A stretch of DNA of 64,000 bases from an uncultured Mollicutes bacterium (GCA_900540385.1 UQFY01000005.1:1-64000), one strand, 5' to 3'. Positions 8,535 through 16,916 are shown, numbered from the stretch's first letter. Notes: generated by a model not told the origin, from the letters alone. A program made the numbers and translations.

Positions 8535-9700
8535 AGTTTTAAAACCTCTGCTAAATACTTTCTTGCTTGATTTGCAAATGCCTTAGACCCAGTAAGTAAA
8601 ATCCAGGCGTTTTTATGATAAATCAAGAAATTATGAAGAGCCATCTTCCAATCTTCTTGATAAGAAAACTGAGAGCAGTATGAAGCGTAGTCTTCTTCTT
8701 TTCTTGCGTCCTCTCCTTCAAATGTCGTAAGCACTACTTCTTGAGCGTTTTTGGATAAAAGGGAAAGAGAAGAAAGGATACTAGAGTTCCTCTCGGAGGC
8801 GAATAACACATACACGTCCTCGCTCTTTTTTAAATTTTTCAGGCTTTTTACCAAAGAAAGAATCCCATCATAATTATGAGAATCGTCCACTAAAACGTTA
8901 TGGAAACGTTCCAATTTACAAGGTAATGGATTTTCTAATAATCCTTTGCGAATATCGTTTTCGTTTAAAGGGAAACGAGAACGTAATAATTGAACCGTTT
9001 CAACTACTAAGGCGGTAGATTTTAAAAGATCGTGGGACGCGGAAAGAATTTCTAAATTCTTATAGGGTTCATAAGAAAAACGATAATAAGGTTCATCATA
9101 TTTTGGCGAACGAATCTCTTTTGAAAAGAAAAGAGGGCTTTGTTTCTTTTGGCTTTCCCGTAAACATATCTTTCTTTGTTTCTCTTCAACCTCTCCAATA
9201 AGAGTCGGGACGTTATTAGAAAACAAAGCAAGATATTCTTTCTCATTATTGGAAGGGAAATCACTAATGATGGTAAGCACTCTTTTCCCTAAATTCAGAG
9301 CAAAGGATGGAGACGCTTCCAAAATAAAAAGAGGGATGTTTTTCTCCTGGAAATAAGCCAACGCTACAAGAAGGAAAATAGAAAAAGAGGTCATACCTGT
9401 ATCATTCTTTCCATCTTTTAACGAATGAAAGATACGGAGAAAATCTTCTTCGGAAATAGATACATGGTCAATTTGGATACTATCAAGCGAGATCTTTTGA
9501 GAAAGGTTAAGATAGCCAACATGGTAATTGCCTTCGAGATATATTTCCCTTAAATAATGAGAAACCACGCTAGAGTTGTTATATCCAGACACAAAAATAT
9601 AGGGAGTAACAAAATTATCTAAAGGAAAAGAGCCCCTAGTAGATGAAATACCTAGGATTGTTTGATTATTACACTCATGAAAGAAAGAATCTAAATCCAT
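8531..9700 (-). CDS. Degenerate FolC/Mur-ligase-like protein (probable pseudoenzyme)
   Basis: A 389-residue protein that aligns along its length with folylpolyglutamate/dihydrofolate synthase (FolC) but has lost the active-site motifs. The P-loop GTNGKGS is replaced by GYNNSSV (39-45), with no Lys. The GGRLDATN loop is replaced by SPSFALNL. The GLDHT metal-site segment is replaced by SDFPSNN. The FolC-like skeleton remains: a GYHVGYLN strand, an ISEEDF turn and C-terminal LERFHNVLVDDSHNYDG matching GRFE...DGAHNPDG. It sits between smpB (2-nt gap) and folT (4-bp overlap). The frame is open and the context is operonic, so it looks maintained rather than decaying. It may be a non-catalytic binding or regulatory partner. 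Confidence 0.75.
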   Translation of the reverse strand: MDLDSFFHECNNQTILGISSTRGSFPLDNFVTPYIFVSGYNNSSVVSHYLREIYLEGNYHVGYLNLSQKISLDSIQIDHVSISEEDFLRIFHSLKDGKNDTGMTSFSIFLLVALAYFQEKNIPLFILEASPSFALNLGKRVLTIISDFPSNNEKEYLALFSNNVPTLIGEVEEKQRKICLRESQKKQSPLFFSKEIRSPKYDEPYYRFSYEPYKNLEILSASHDLLKSTALVVETVQLLRSRFPLNENDIRKGLLENPLPCKLERFHNVLVDDSHNYDGILSLVKSLKNLKKSEDVYVLFASERNSSILSSLSLLSKNAQEVVLTTFEGEDARKEEDYASYCSQFSYQEDWKMALHNFLIYHKNAWILLTGSKAFANQARKYLAEVLKL

Positions 9701-9702
9701 CT

Positions 9703-10176
9703 TTAGTCTAAATAATCCTTAGTGGAGCGAGCTTTAATCTCTTCCCTTTTGAGATCCTTGTCTTTCAAAGCGTCTCTCTTATCATGAAGCTTTTTGCCTT
9801 TAGCAACAGCAATTTCAAGCTTCGCATAGCCATGGGACAAAAAGAGTTTGGTTGGCACACAAGTGTTCCCTGTAGCGGTTAATTTTCTTTTCAGCTTTGC
9901 AAGCTCCGTTTTTGTCAAAAGAAGTTTGCGATCGCGAAGATGATCGACATTAAAAATGTTTCCTTCTTTATATGGAGCAATATGCATGTTAACTACATAC
10001 GCTTCGCCATTTCTAAGCATGACATATGCATCGGATATGGTCGCATTATGAGCACGTAAAGATTTGATTTCCGTACCGGTTAAAACTAAACCGGCAGTCA
10101 TAAAATCACTAAGGAAATACTCAAATCCCGCTTTTCTATTCTCTAATAAAGTTGAACTATCTTTCTTTCTGCTCAT
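9703..10176 (-). CDS. smpB: SsrA-binding protein SmpB
   Basis: A 157-residue partner of tmRNA in ribosome rescue. It has the hallmark GTEIKSLR segment, the NMHIAPYKEGN strand and the basic C-terminal tail (KKLHDKRDALKDKD onward) that inserts into the decoding centre. GCTAAGGAG lies just upstream of the ATG, and a TATAAT hexamer is at 10197-10202. It is the first gene of a three-gene operon with the FolC-like gene and folT. No tmRNA gene is seen in the window. Confidence 0.96.
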   Translation of the reverse strand: MSRKKDSSTLLENRKAGFEYFLSDFMTAGLVLTGTEIKSLRAHNATISDAYVMLRNGEAYVVNMHIAPYKEGNIFNVDHLRDRKLLLTKTELAKLKRKLTATGNTCVPTKLFLSHGYAKLEIAVAKGKKLHDKRDALKDKDLKREEIKARSTKDYLD

Positions 10177-10232
10177 AAAAGCTCCTTAGCCCAAACATTA
10201 TAAACGTTTTGACTAATTGGAAGGAGACTCTC

Positions 10233-10901
10233 TTAAAGAACGTAGAAATAGATAGAGAAGAACATCAAGAGAAAACCCAGAAGAACAAAGATATGGAAAA
10301 CGAAGTGTAGCCATTGATTCTTCTTGCCACCGATTCCATAAAGCACCGCTCCTATCGTATAAGCAATGCCACCCAATAAAAGAAGAAGAGTTCCATTAAA
10401 AAATCCGATGGCTTCCGTTAAAGGATAGAAAGAAATAATAATAGCCCATCCGGTAAAGAGATAATCAACCATGGAAAGGACGGCGAACTTCTTCAAATCA
10501 ATGAAATTAAAGATGATGCCAATGATTCCAAACACAACCACAACGGCATATATAGACCATGCCCACGCTGCTGAATATTGTCTTAAAGAATATAAACAAT
10601 ATGGGGAATACGTCCCAATAATTAAGAAGAAAATATTGCAATGGTCAAGAACTCTCCAAACGCGTTTGGCATTGGATTTTGGAAGTCCATGGTAAATAGC
10701 CGATCCTAGGAAAGTAACCATTGCCCCGAAAAAGAACAAAGACACGCCAACAATCGCCCATGCATCGTGCATTTTTGCCGCTTTGACAATCATGAACGGG
10801 AAACCAATAAGGCATAAAAATACCCCAAAAGCGTGCGAAAGCGAATTGGCAGTCTCTTGGTTTTCCGTGTAGTTTGGTAATATAACTTCTCTTGCTTTCA
10901 T
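10233..10901 (-). CDS. Hemolysin III / PAQR family membrane protein
   Basis: A 222-residue protein with seven predicted transmembrane segments. The conserved family residues are visible: NSLSHAFG at the start, SAIYHGL, LDHCNIFFLIIGTYSP and a C-terminal HFVFHIFV containing the metal-binding His pair. Bacterial members are usually annotated hemolysin III; the fold is that of PAQR metal-dependent hydrolases. No Shine-Dalgarno precedes the ATG. A TAATAT hexamer 6 nt upstream suggests a leaderless mRNA. It is divergent from the patatin gene. Confidence 0.9.
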   Translation of the reverse strand: MKAREVILPNYTENQETANSLSHAFGVFLCLIGFPFMIVKAAKMHDAWAIVGVSLFFFGAMVTFLGSAIYHGLPKSNAKRVWRVLDHCNIFFLIIGTYSPYCLYSLRQYSAAWAWSIYAVVVVFGIIGIIFNFIDLKKFAVLSMVDYLFTGWAIIISFYPLTEAIGFFNGTLLLLLGGIAYTIGAVLYGIGGKKNQWLHFVFHIFVLLGFLLMFFSIYFYVL

Positions 10902-10907
10902 GCCACT

Positions 10908-10913
10908 ATATTA
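10908..10913 (-). promoter_or_regulatory. Putative -10 of hemolysin III gene, leaderless architecture
   Basis: TAATAT, then 6 nt (AGTGGC), then ATG, with no Shine-Dalgarno. This is the weakest hexamer (4 of 6) of the set described in the findings. Confidence 0.35.
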
Positions 10914-11001
10914 GCGTCTTCTAGTATCTGTTTCAAGTACATCTTGTTTTTATTACTAGCTGTTACAATTCTCAACGTTTGTTCTTGAAAATACATTTAT
11001 G

Positions 11002-11007
11002 TATAAT
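11002..11007 (+). promoter_or_regulatory. -10 element of patatin gene, leaderless architecture
   Basis: A perfect TATAAT followed by 6 nt (AAGGCC) and the ATG at 11014. A weak -35 candidate TTGTTC lies at 10979-10984 with a 17-bp spacer. If this is the promoter, the alternative in-frame ATG at 10999 lies upstream of the transcript and cannot be used. Confidence 0.55.
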
Positions 11008-11013
11008 AAGGCC

Positions 11014-12258
11014 ATGAAAAGAGCGTTGGTTTTATGTGGCGGAGGATCCTTAGGATCCTATGAAGTCGGAGTTTGGAAATATTTCGAAGAAAAAGGTATT
11101 CATTTTGATTTGGTCACCGGAACTTCCATTGGCTCCTTAATTGGCGCTATGTATGTATCCCACGATTTTGAAAAGTGCGTAAAACTTTGGGAAAACGTAA
11201 CAGTAAGCGATGTTATGGTAAATGGCATGAACATCGGGAAGAATATCTTTGATGGCATGAGCGCTAAAAAGGCGTTGGCTTTTGCCCGTACATACGTTAA
11301 AAATGCTGGAGCGGATACCACTCCTTTTCGAAAGCTTTTAGCCGATGCTGTTGATCCAAAGGTGGTTAAGGCAAGTCATATTCCATTAGGATTGGTTACC
11401 ACTGCTTATCCATCTATGAAACAAGTGAATAAAATTACTACCAATTTGAAAGAGAATGAAATTCTCCCTTATCTTGAAGCGTCTGCTGCATGTTGGCCTA
11501 TTTTCCCAATTTTAAAGATAGGCAAAAAGAAATTCGTTGACGGGGGCTTCTCAGATAATTTGCCTATCGATTTGGCAATCGAAATGGGCGCAACTCAGAT
11601 TGTTGCAGTTCTATTAAAGTCCTTCCCACCTGTTCCTCAGCATATAGAACTCACGGAATTACCGTTTGTCACCACAATTTCAGCATCCAACGATATTGGT
11701 GGGATCATGGATTTTGACCACGACGTTCTTATGAGAAATATGCAACTGGGTTACTTAGACGCAAAGAAAAAATTCGGTGATATCTTAGGTAAAAAATACG
11801 CTTTTACTTCCTTAGAACCATTTGAAGATATGGCTGATGACTTTATTCGCGAGTGTATTGAAGATGACCCTTTGCTTTGGAAGAAAATTCAAAAATCTCT
11901 TCTTCAAGAAGGATATGATTGTCGCACCTCTCGGGACACTTTCATCGCCACCATGGAGATAATTGGCAAGATACTTAAAATCTCACCATACGAAGAATAT
12001 ACAATTCAAAGCTTCTATGAGGCTTGTAAAGAAAGTTGCCTTAAGCTTTTAAAGGATAAAGTCCCAACAAAGCAATTTCGTTCTACTAACAAAAATAGAG
12101 CGCTCGCTAAAGCGGATGAGCCTGCATTCATTGAATACCTGTATCAATCTTTCCAAACCGGGCATAAAGCAAGCCACGCGAAATATTTCTTTAAGCTCTC
12201 CCCTAATACCGTCCTTATAACGACCCTGTTAAAGAATTTGGTTGGAAAGATTAACTAA
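11014..12258 (+). CDS. Patatin-like phospholipase
   Basis: A 414-residue cytoplasmic patatin-family acyl hydrolase. It begins MKRALVLCGGG, as family members do, with oxyanion loop GGGSLG, nucleophile elbow GTSIGS and the catalytic Asp in VDGGFSDNLP. Residues beyond about 230 form a helical C-terminal extension with no recognised domain. I chose the second ATG because the first lies upstream of the predicted transcript start and adds only MYNKA. It is likely a phospholipase or lysophospholipase acting on membrane lipids. It is monocistronic, ending in a strong terminator. A second patatin lies at 35612-36472. Confidence 0.88.
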   Translation: MKRALVLCGGGSLGSYEVGVWKYFEEKGIHFDLVTGTSIGSLIGAMYVSHDFEKCVKLWENVTVSDVMVNGMNIGKNIFDGMSAKKALAFARTYVKNAGADTTPFRKLLADAVDPKVVKASHIPLGLVTTAYPSMKQVNKITTNLKENEILPYLEASAACWPIFPILKIGKKKFVDGGFSDNLPIDLAIEMGATQIVAVLLKSFPPVPQHIELTELPFVTTISASNDIGGIMDFDHDVLMRNMQLGYLDAKKKFGDILGKKYAFTSLEPFEDMADDFIRECIEDDPLLWKKIQKSLLQEGYDCRTSRDTFIATMEIIGKILKISPYEEYTIQSFYEACKESCLKLLKDKVPTKQFRSTNKNRALAKADEPAFIEYLYQSFQTGHKASHAKYFFKLSPNTVLITTLLKNLVGKIN

Positions 12259-12262
12259 AAAG

Positions 12263-12286
12263 ACAAGCTGGAAAGCTTGTTTTTTT
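12263..12286 (+). terminator. Rho-independent terminator of patatin gene
   Basis: ACAAGCT-GGAA-AGCTTGT stem followed by six T, 4 nt after the stop codon. Confidence 0.9.
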
Positions 12287-12309
12287 AAAAATCCAAATTG
12301 AGCAAAAGA

Positions 12310-12352
12310 AAAAACCTTGAAGACTTCAAGAAAGGAAATCAACAAGGTTTTT
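12310..12352 (-). terminator. Terminator of gpmA with two alternative stems
   Basis: On the minus strand AAAAACCTTG (12352-12343) can pair with CAAGGTTTTT (12319-12310). A shorter inner stem CTTGAAG/CTTCAAG (12316-12330) competes with it. Both end in a T run. It lies just after the gpmA stop. Confidence 0.65.
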
Positions 12353-12361
12353 GGATGAAAT

Positions 12362-13069
12362 TTATAAATAGTACTTATTTAAAACAGTGAGATCTTTTTC
12401 GTCTAATTCATAGACAAGTGGCTTGCCTGTAGGGATTTCGACGGAAATGATTTGTTCTGGGGTAAGATGTTCAAGCATCATAACGATAGAACGTAAGGAG
12501 TTACCGTGTGCCGCAATTAAAACTTTCTTTCCGGCTTTAATTTCAGGAGCGATATTGGCATCGAAATATGGTTTAACACGATTAGCGGTGTCAATTAAAC
12601 ATTCGGTTAATGGGCAATCTTCGATTGTCATTTCGCCTTTGGCAATAAGTTCTTTATATTTTTCTTGGTTTCCTGGCCAACGTGCATCGTCTCTTGTTAA
12701 AGGAAGAGGTGGTACGTCAGCACTTCTTCTCCAAATATGGACTTGTTCTGCACCCCATTTTTCAGCAGATTCTGCTTTGTTTAGACCTTGAAGAGCACCA
12801 TAATGACGTTCATTCAATCTCCATGTATAGAACTTAGGAATGGAGGTTTCGCCCATTTCTTCAAGAGCATAATCCATCGTATGATTGGCTCTTTTTAAAA
12901 CAGAGGAGTAAGCCACATCGAAATGATAGCCTTTTTCCTTTAAAAGCTTGCCTGCTTCGTGGGCTTCTTTCACGCCTTGTTCGCTAAGCTCGACGTCTGT
13001 CCAACCGGTGAAAAGATTCTTTAAGTTCCACTCGGATTGACCATGTCTAATTAATACTAATTTGACCAT
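12362..13069 (-). CDS. gpmA: 2,3-bisphosphoglycerate-dependent phosphoglycerate mutase
   Basis: A 235-residue glycolytic enzyme interconverting 3- and 2-phosphoglycerate. The phosphohistidine motif is LIRHGQSEWN at the N-terminus. The ERHYGALQG segment carries the catalytic Glu, and the second His is in AAHGNSLR. Length and motifs match the cofactor-dependent family rather than the broad-specificity GpmB type. A modest AAGGA precedes the ATG. It is monocistronic, between its own terminator and the divergent small gene at 13151. Confidence 0.96.
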   Translation of the reverse strand: MVKLVLIRHGQSEWNLKNLFTGWTDVELSEQGVKEAHEAGKLLKEKGYHFDVAYSSVLKRANHTMDYALEEMGETSIPKFYTWRLNERHYGALQGLNKAESAEKWGAEQVHIWRRSADVPPLPLTRDDARWPGNQEKYKELIAKGEMTIEDCPLTECLIDTANRVKPYFDANIAPEIKAGKKVLIAAHGNSLRSIVMMLEHLTPEQIISVEIPTGKPLVYELDEKDLTVLNKYYL

Positions 13070-13138
13070 TTATCAAAATTCCTTTCGTCAACGTTCCTAT
13101 TATAAAACAATCTCCCCTTCTTTATCATTTCTTTTCGC

Positions 13139-13144
13139 TATAAT
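13139..13144 (+). promoter_or_regulatory. -10 element of small unknown gene, leaderless architecture
   Basis: A perfect TATAAT, then 6 nt (ACAAAT), then the ATG at 13151. There is no Shine-Dalgarno and no obvious -35. Confidence 0.55.
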
Positions 13145-13150
13145 ACAAAT

Positions 13151-13564
13151 ATGAATTTAAAAATCTATATTGCATCACAAAATCAAAATAATCAGGAATT
13201 TAATTCCTTTATCGAGGGCTTAAAACAAAGTGATTTTTCTCCCCTTGAAGCAAAGAGAGAAATCAATGATGAGGATCTGTATTTCTTAGATTTAAGCAAC
13301 ACCACAAAAGAAGATTTAGAAAAGGCCTATCCATGGTTAAAAGAGGAATTTCTTAGAAGCAATATCCATCATCTTCGTATCCTTCCACTTTTTATCTACG
13401 ATTCAAGAAAAGAAGACCCATTTGAAAAATGGGAAGAAGGAGCAAATGAAATATATGAAAGCCTCTTCTCAGAAGAATTTAAACCCTACGCTTACGATAT
13501 TTCCCGCCCTTCCTCTTCCAATTCAGAGCTTAAGCACGTTCTTTCTTTATATTACGTTCGTTAA
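13151..13564 (+). CDS. Hypothetical protein, 137 aa
   Basis: I do not recognise this protein. It starts MNLKIYIASQNQNN and alternates short beta-like (LKIYIAS, DLYFLDLS, LRILPLFIYDS) and acidic helical segments, suggesting a small alpha/beta fold. There is no signal peptide or transmembrane segment. Coding support comes from the perfect -10 at the right distance and from its stop abutting the stop of the convergent downstream gene with no gap. The alternating pattern is faintly TIR- or Rossmann-like, but I see no catalytic motif. Confidence 0.7.
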   Translation: MNLKIYIASQNQNNQEFNSFIEGLKQSDFSPLEAKREINDEDLYFLDLSNTTKEDLEKAYPWLKEEFLRSNIHHLRILPLFIYDSRKEDPFEKWEEGANEIYESLFSEEFKPYAYDISRPSSSNSELKHVLSLYYVR

Positions 13565-13572
13565 TTAACGAA
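13557..13572. repeat. 16-bp perfect palindrome across two convergent stop codons
   Basis: TTCGTTAATTAACGAA is perfectly self-complementary. It contains the TAA of the plus gene and the TAA of the minus gene back to back. There is no T run and no loop, so it is not a standard terminator. Confidence 0.8.
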
Positions 13573-15634
13573 GGCGTTTTTCTAAAATGCGATTGGTGTG
13601 TTCCAAGAAGGACGCTTCTTTTTGAGAACGACGAATGGCGTATTTGTTTTCAAAATAGGCAATATCATTTTCAAATGGTGAGATAAAAGACGCCTCACGT
13701 GGAATGAAATAAACATAGATCCATAAAGCGAGATAAACAGCGCCAGTTGCTAAAACCCCATAGAAGGTTACAAGATGGGCAAACTTCTGGAAGAAGAAAT
13801 AGGTAATGCCGTTAATAATTCCGAAAACCACATAGTTCCCCAAAATCGTAAGGACGGAGAAGAATTTCTTCTCATAGATGCCACCCATAGAAAGAATAAA
13901 GATGTCCGCTACTAAAATTGCTAATTCCGGAATCAGTAACAAACAACTCGTGTTAAATGTAGGCAAAACAAAGACACTAATTGCATATAAGCAATAAATA
14001 GCGGCGGCAATAATGCCATTGGCTTTCTTTTTCTTATTCAAAGCCAATAAAACGCCGCCTAAGACAACTGGCGAAACAAAGAAGAAAATAATACCGCCAT
14101 AACGCAATAAAAGATTTTCAAAATAGGTAATTCCAAACATATAGCCTAATTTTCGAGATAAGGCGATTAAGAACAAAGAAGGTAAGAAAGTGATAGCAAA
14201 CGCTTTCGCTAAGAATAAAGAAGGATTGGAAATCTTTTTCTTTTCAAGAACAGGCTCTTCCAAAGGATTCACTTTGTTCATTGCATCTTCTACAAGAAGA
14301 GGCAGATAAGCAAGGGAAAAATAACATACACCGGCAAAATCCAAATAAGAGATATTGTCGTTCTCCATCATGCTTCTTCCGAACAAACAAATGTAGACAA
14401 TGAGCGAAAACCAGGAATATCTGTGACCTTTTAAAAAGGATTTAACAATTAAAACAAGTCCAAAATCCCACACTAAACGGGAATAAACAAAACCCATAAT
14501 TCCACCTTGAGCAAGAGTTAAACCCCAGGCGTTATCAATGATGGAATAATAATTTGGATTCCCAGCAGAAAAACAGCCAAGAGCCCGATATTCATTTCCA
14601 TATCCAAAGCCAAAGATCAGGGTGAATATTCCATTTTCCTTGATTGCGTGGAAGGGAATTTCAATGGAGGGAATACGTGAAAGAATCGAATTCTTTGACA
14701 TTGAAATAAATTGAGTTTTAAGGAACCTAAAGTAATTTGCCGCAAAAAGGAAAGGACCGTTATTGCCTTTAGCAAGTAAGAAAACAAGGAGTATCAAAAG
14801 CAACGAACAGAAGAAAACGATAAGGAAAGTTCCTTCAGAAATCCTACGAACTTTGAAAGAGCGATATAAGCAATATGACCAAATACAAAGGCAGAAGAAA
14901 GAAGAAATAAAAAGACAAGTTTTAGAGAGTAAAAAGAATTGCTGGACATAGAAATAGAGCATGATGAACCATCTCCACCAATGAGGCCTTTCAATTTCTA
15001 AAAAGCCTTCACTAGCCAAGGCAAAAAAGAGAACAAACGCGTAGACATTTCTATTGGTCGTATAGCTTTTAGGAACGCTGTATCCATCTAAAACCAAGCT
15101 TCCATCAAAGAAACTAACGTAAAAAGAATTTTCATGAACAAAAGAATATATTGTAGAAACAAAGCCAACAATAACGCCAACAAAGAAGATAAGACGAATA
15201 GCCCTTCTGCCACTTAAAAGCTTAGGAATAATGGCAATAATTTCGTAAAGAGAAAAGAAAAGCAAGAAGGCTTGCAACACCAAACGAATTTTATCCACCG
15301 CATCAATTTGCCCAATAAGTTGTCCCTCGTGTTTCACCCCTTGATAAAAGATTGCGGCAATAGATGAAGTTATGAAGAAAAAGAGGCAAAAGCCGAAGAG
15401 CCACCAGCACATCTTTATTCCAAAACTTCTTCTAGCAAAAATGAAAATCGTTATATTGAGAATTAATAAAGCCAAAGCAGAAAAAAGGAATTCATAATTT
15501 GTGAAGAAATGATCGGTGGTATGGCCATCAAAGGACTTTCCTTCAAAGAAGAAAGAGACCGCGCACAAAAACAAAACGGACAAAATAAAAGCTAAAAAGT
15601 ATCGTTTATTTGTTTTTGCAATCGCTTTTTCCAT
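13565..15634 (-). CDS. Large polytopic membrane protein, O-antigen polymerase/ligase-like
   Basis: A 689-residue protein with many hydrophobic segments, roughly 14-16. A central extracytoplasmic loop (about residues 300-370, including FGFGYGNEYRALGCFSAGN and NAWGLTLAQGG) resembles the loop of Wzy/WaaL (Wzy_C) proteins. These polymerise or ligate lipid-linked glycans. The assignment rests on topology and loop placement only. No glycosyltransferase genes are adjacent, which is unusual. It starts 5 nt after the stop of the S33 hydrolase gene, has no good Shine-Dalgarno and is probably co-transcribed with it. Confidence 0.6.
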   Translation of the reverse strand: MEKAIAKTNKRYFLAFILSVLFLCAVSFFFEGKSFDGHTTDHFFTNYEFLFSALALLILNITIFIFARRSFGIKMCWWLFGFCLFFFITSSIAAIFYQGVKHEGQLIGQIDAVDKIRLVLQAFLLFFSLYEIIAIIPKLLSGRRAIRLIFFVGVIVGFVSTIYSFVHENSFYVSFFDGSLVLDGYSVPKSYTTNRNVYAFVLFFALASEGFLEIERPHWWRWFIMLYFYVQQFFLLSKTCLFISSFFCLCIWSYCLYRSFKVRRISEGTFLIVFFCSLLLILLVFLLAKGNNGPFLFAANYFRFLKTQFISMSKNSILSRIPSIEIPFHAIKENGIFTLIFGFGYGNEYRALGCFSAGNPNYYSIIDNAWGLTLAQGGIMGFVYSRLVWDFGLVLIVKSFLKGHRYSWFSLIVYICLFGRSMMENDNISYLDFAGVCYFSLAYLPLLVEDAMNKVNPLEEPVLEKKKISNPSLFLAKAFAITFLPSLFLIALSRKLGYMFGITYFENLLLRYGGIIFFFVSPVVLGGVLLALNKKKKANGIIAAAIYCLYAISVFVLPTFNTSCLLLIPELAILVADIFILSMGGIYEKKFFSVLTILGNYVVFGIINGITYFFFQKFAHLVTFYGVLATGAVYLALWIYVYFIPREASFISPFENDIAYFENKYAIRRSQKEASFLEHTNRILEKRLR

Positions 15635-15639
15635 AAAAA

Positions 15640-16539
15640 TTAGTCAATTAGGAAATCGGATAAGACTTTATAAACTAAATGTTTTTCGGTTTCGTTATGA
15701 ATCTCATGACGCATATGAGGGAACATAAAGATCGTGACGTTACTAACGCCAAGCTTTTCATACATTTTCTTGAGTCGTCTTGGACCCTTTCCCATTTCTC
15801 CGACTGGATCTTCTTCTCCAGCCACGATTAAGATTTTCTCATTTTTGGAAACTTTCTTTAAGTTTTTCTTTTTATAGAGCTCATTCATGCCTCTTAAAAA
15901 CTCTTTCCAAAAACCATGAGTGTTTTCTGCACCGCAATATGGGTCAGCGATATAGTCTTTAACATTTTCTTCATCGTAAGAAAGCCAATCCACATCTGTT
16001 TTACGGTTTTTAACTGTACGAGCATATGGTCCAAAACTAGCGTTTGAAATAAATTTAGAAGGTTTATCCCAGTTACGTTTGTTTGTAAGAATGGAGGCAA
16101 GTATATAAGCACAAGCCATTTTCATTCTTCTAGGACCATTTGAAGACCAGATGACAACCTTATCAGCACTATCAGGGAATAGTTCAAGATAACGTTGAGT
16201 CATAAAAGACCCCATAGAGTGACCCATGATGAATGTTGGAAGTTTCGTTTCTTCTTTTAACTCCATCACTTTTTGATGAGCGGCAGAAACGTTCGTATCA
16301 AACGCACCCTTAAACCACTTCTGTTGATCTTCAGGGCGTGGAGCATTTAAGCCTTGTCCAACAGCATCGAGTACGTAAACGCTAATTCCAAAGTCATTCA
16401 GATATCTTGCGAGGTGATCATATCTTTCAGAATGTTCTTGCATACCTGTCATAAAGACGAGGTTGGATGTAGCGGGTTCTGCTTTCCAGCAATTTCCTTT
16501 TTGAACCCAGTTCCCTACTTTGACGCTGAAGGCTTCCAT
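15640..16539 (-). CDS. Alpha/beta hydrolase, S33 lysophospholipase/monoacylglycerol lipase-like
   Basis: A 299-residue serine hydrolase of the Hydrolase_4 (PldB/monoglyceride lipase) group. The nucleophile elbow is GHSMGS, the acid is probably in GEEDPVG and the His is in PHMRHEIHNE. The usual oxyanion segment HG-x-x-EH is TGMQEH here. There is no signal peptide. AAAAGGAG lies upstream of the ATG. It is followed directly by the large membrane protein gene. A role in membrane lipid turnover is likely by family. Confidence 0.88.
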   Translation of the reverse strand: MEAFSVKVGNWVQKGNCWKAEPATSNLVFMTGMQEHSERYDHLARYLNDFGISVYVLDAVGQGLNAPRPEDQQKWFKGAFDTNVSAAHQKVMELKEETKLPTFIMGHSMGSFMTQRYLELFPDSADKVVIWSSNGPRRMKMACAYILASILTNKRNWDKPSKFISNASFGPYARTVKNRKTDVDWLSYDEENVKDYIADPYCGAENTHGFWKEFLRGMNELYKKKNLKKVSKNEKILIVAGEEDPVGEMGKGPRRLKKMYEKLGVSNVTIFMFPHMRHEIHNETEKHLVYKVLSDFLID

Positions 16540-16658
16540 GAAAAAACTCCTTTTCCTAAATATATAGAATTATAACCTTTCTCCTTTCTATATTCATTCT
16601 TGCAACGTGTTTTAAAAGATACGTATAGTTATCGTATGCTATTCATATTCGTTTAATA

Positions 16659-16687
16659 TTGTTTGTATATCATTTGTAATGTATATT
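16659..16687 (+). promoter_or_regulatory. Putative promoter of relB-like gene
   Basis: TTGTTT (16659-16664), a 17-bp spacer and TATATT (16682-16687) lie about 20 nt before the ATG. An imperfect inverted repeat (ATACG ... CGTAT, near 16619-16637) just upstream could be an operator. Confidence 0.4.
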
Positions 16688-16707
16688 TATTACGAAAAGA
16701 GAAGTTT

Positions 16708-16914
16708 ATGGAAAAAACGATTGTTACTATAAGGGTTGATGAAGGTTTAAAAGAGGATGCTCAAAGACTCTTCAATGAGATCGGCATGTCCATGAGCACT
16801 GCCGTTAACATCTTCTTAAAACAATGCGTAAAAGAAGGGAAAATCCCCTTCGAACTTGCAGGAAAGCCAAAAACATCAAACGCAGGGCGTAAAATCAAAC
16901 CATTGCACAGTTAA
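16708..16914 (+). CDS. RelB/DinJ-family antitoxin-like ribbon-helix-helix protein, no toxin partner
   Basis: A 68-residue protein starting MEKTIVTIRVDEGLK, the ribbon strand of RelB/DinJ antitoxins. The two helices follow (QRLFNEIGMSMSTAVNIFLK), then a short basic tail. Such proteins bind DNA as dimers and neutralise RelE/YafQ toxins. Here a terminator follows immediately and no RelE-like frame exists on either side. The C-terminus is shorter than in toxin-binding DinJ proteins. It is either an orphan repressor or a relic of a lost toxin-antitoxin pair. The start has only a weak AGAGAAG upstream. Confidence 0.85.
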   Translation: MEKTIVTIRVDEGLKEDAQRLFNEIGMSMSTAVNIFLKQCVKEGKIPFELAGKPKTSNAGRKIKPLHS

Positions 16915-16916
16915 AG

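Noticed and set aside
9052..9264. Frame decay in the FolC-like gene
   Set aside because: The main frame is uninterrupted for 389 codons and coupled to both neighbours, so loss of motifs is not simple pseudogenisation.
13151..13564. TIR-domain protein
   Set aside because: The alternating strand/helix pattern is suggestive, but no catalytic Glu motif or conserved TIR boxes could be placed.
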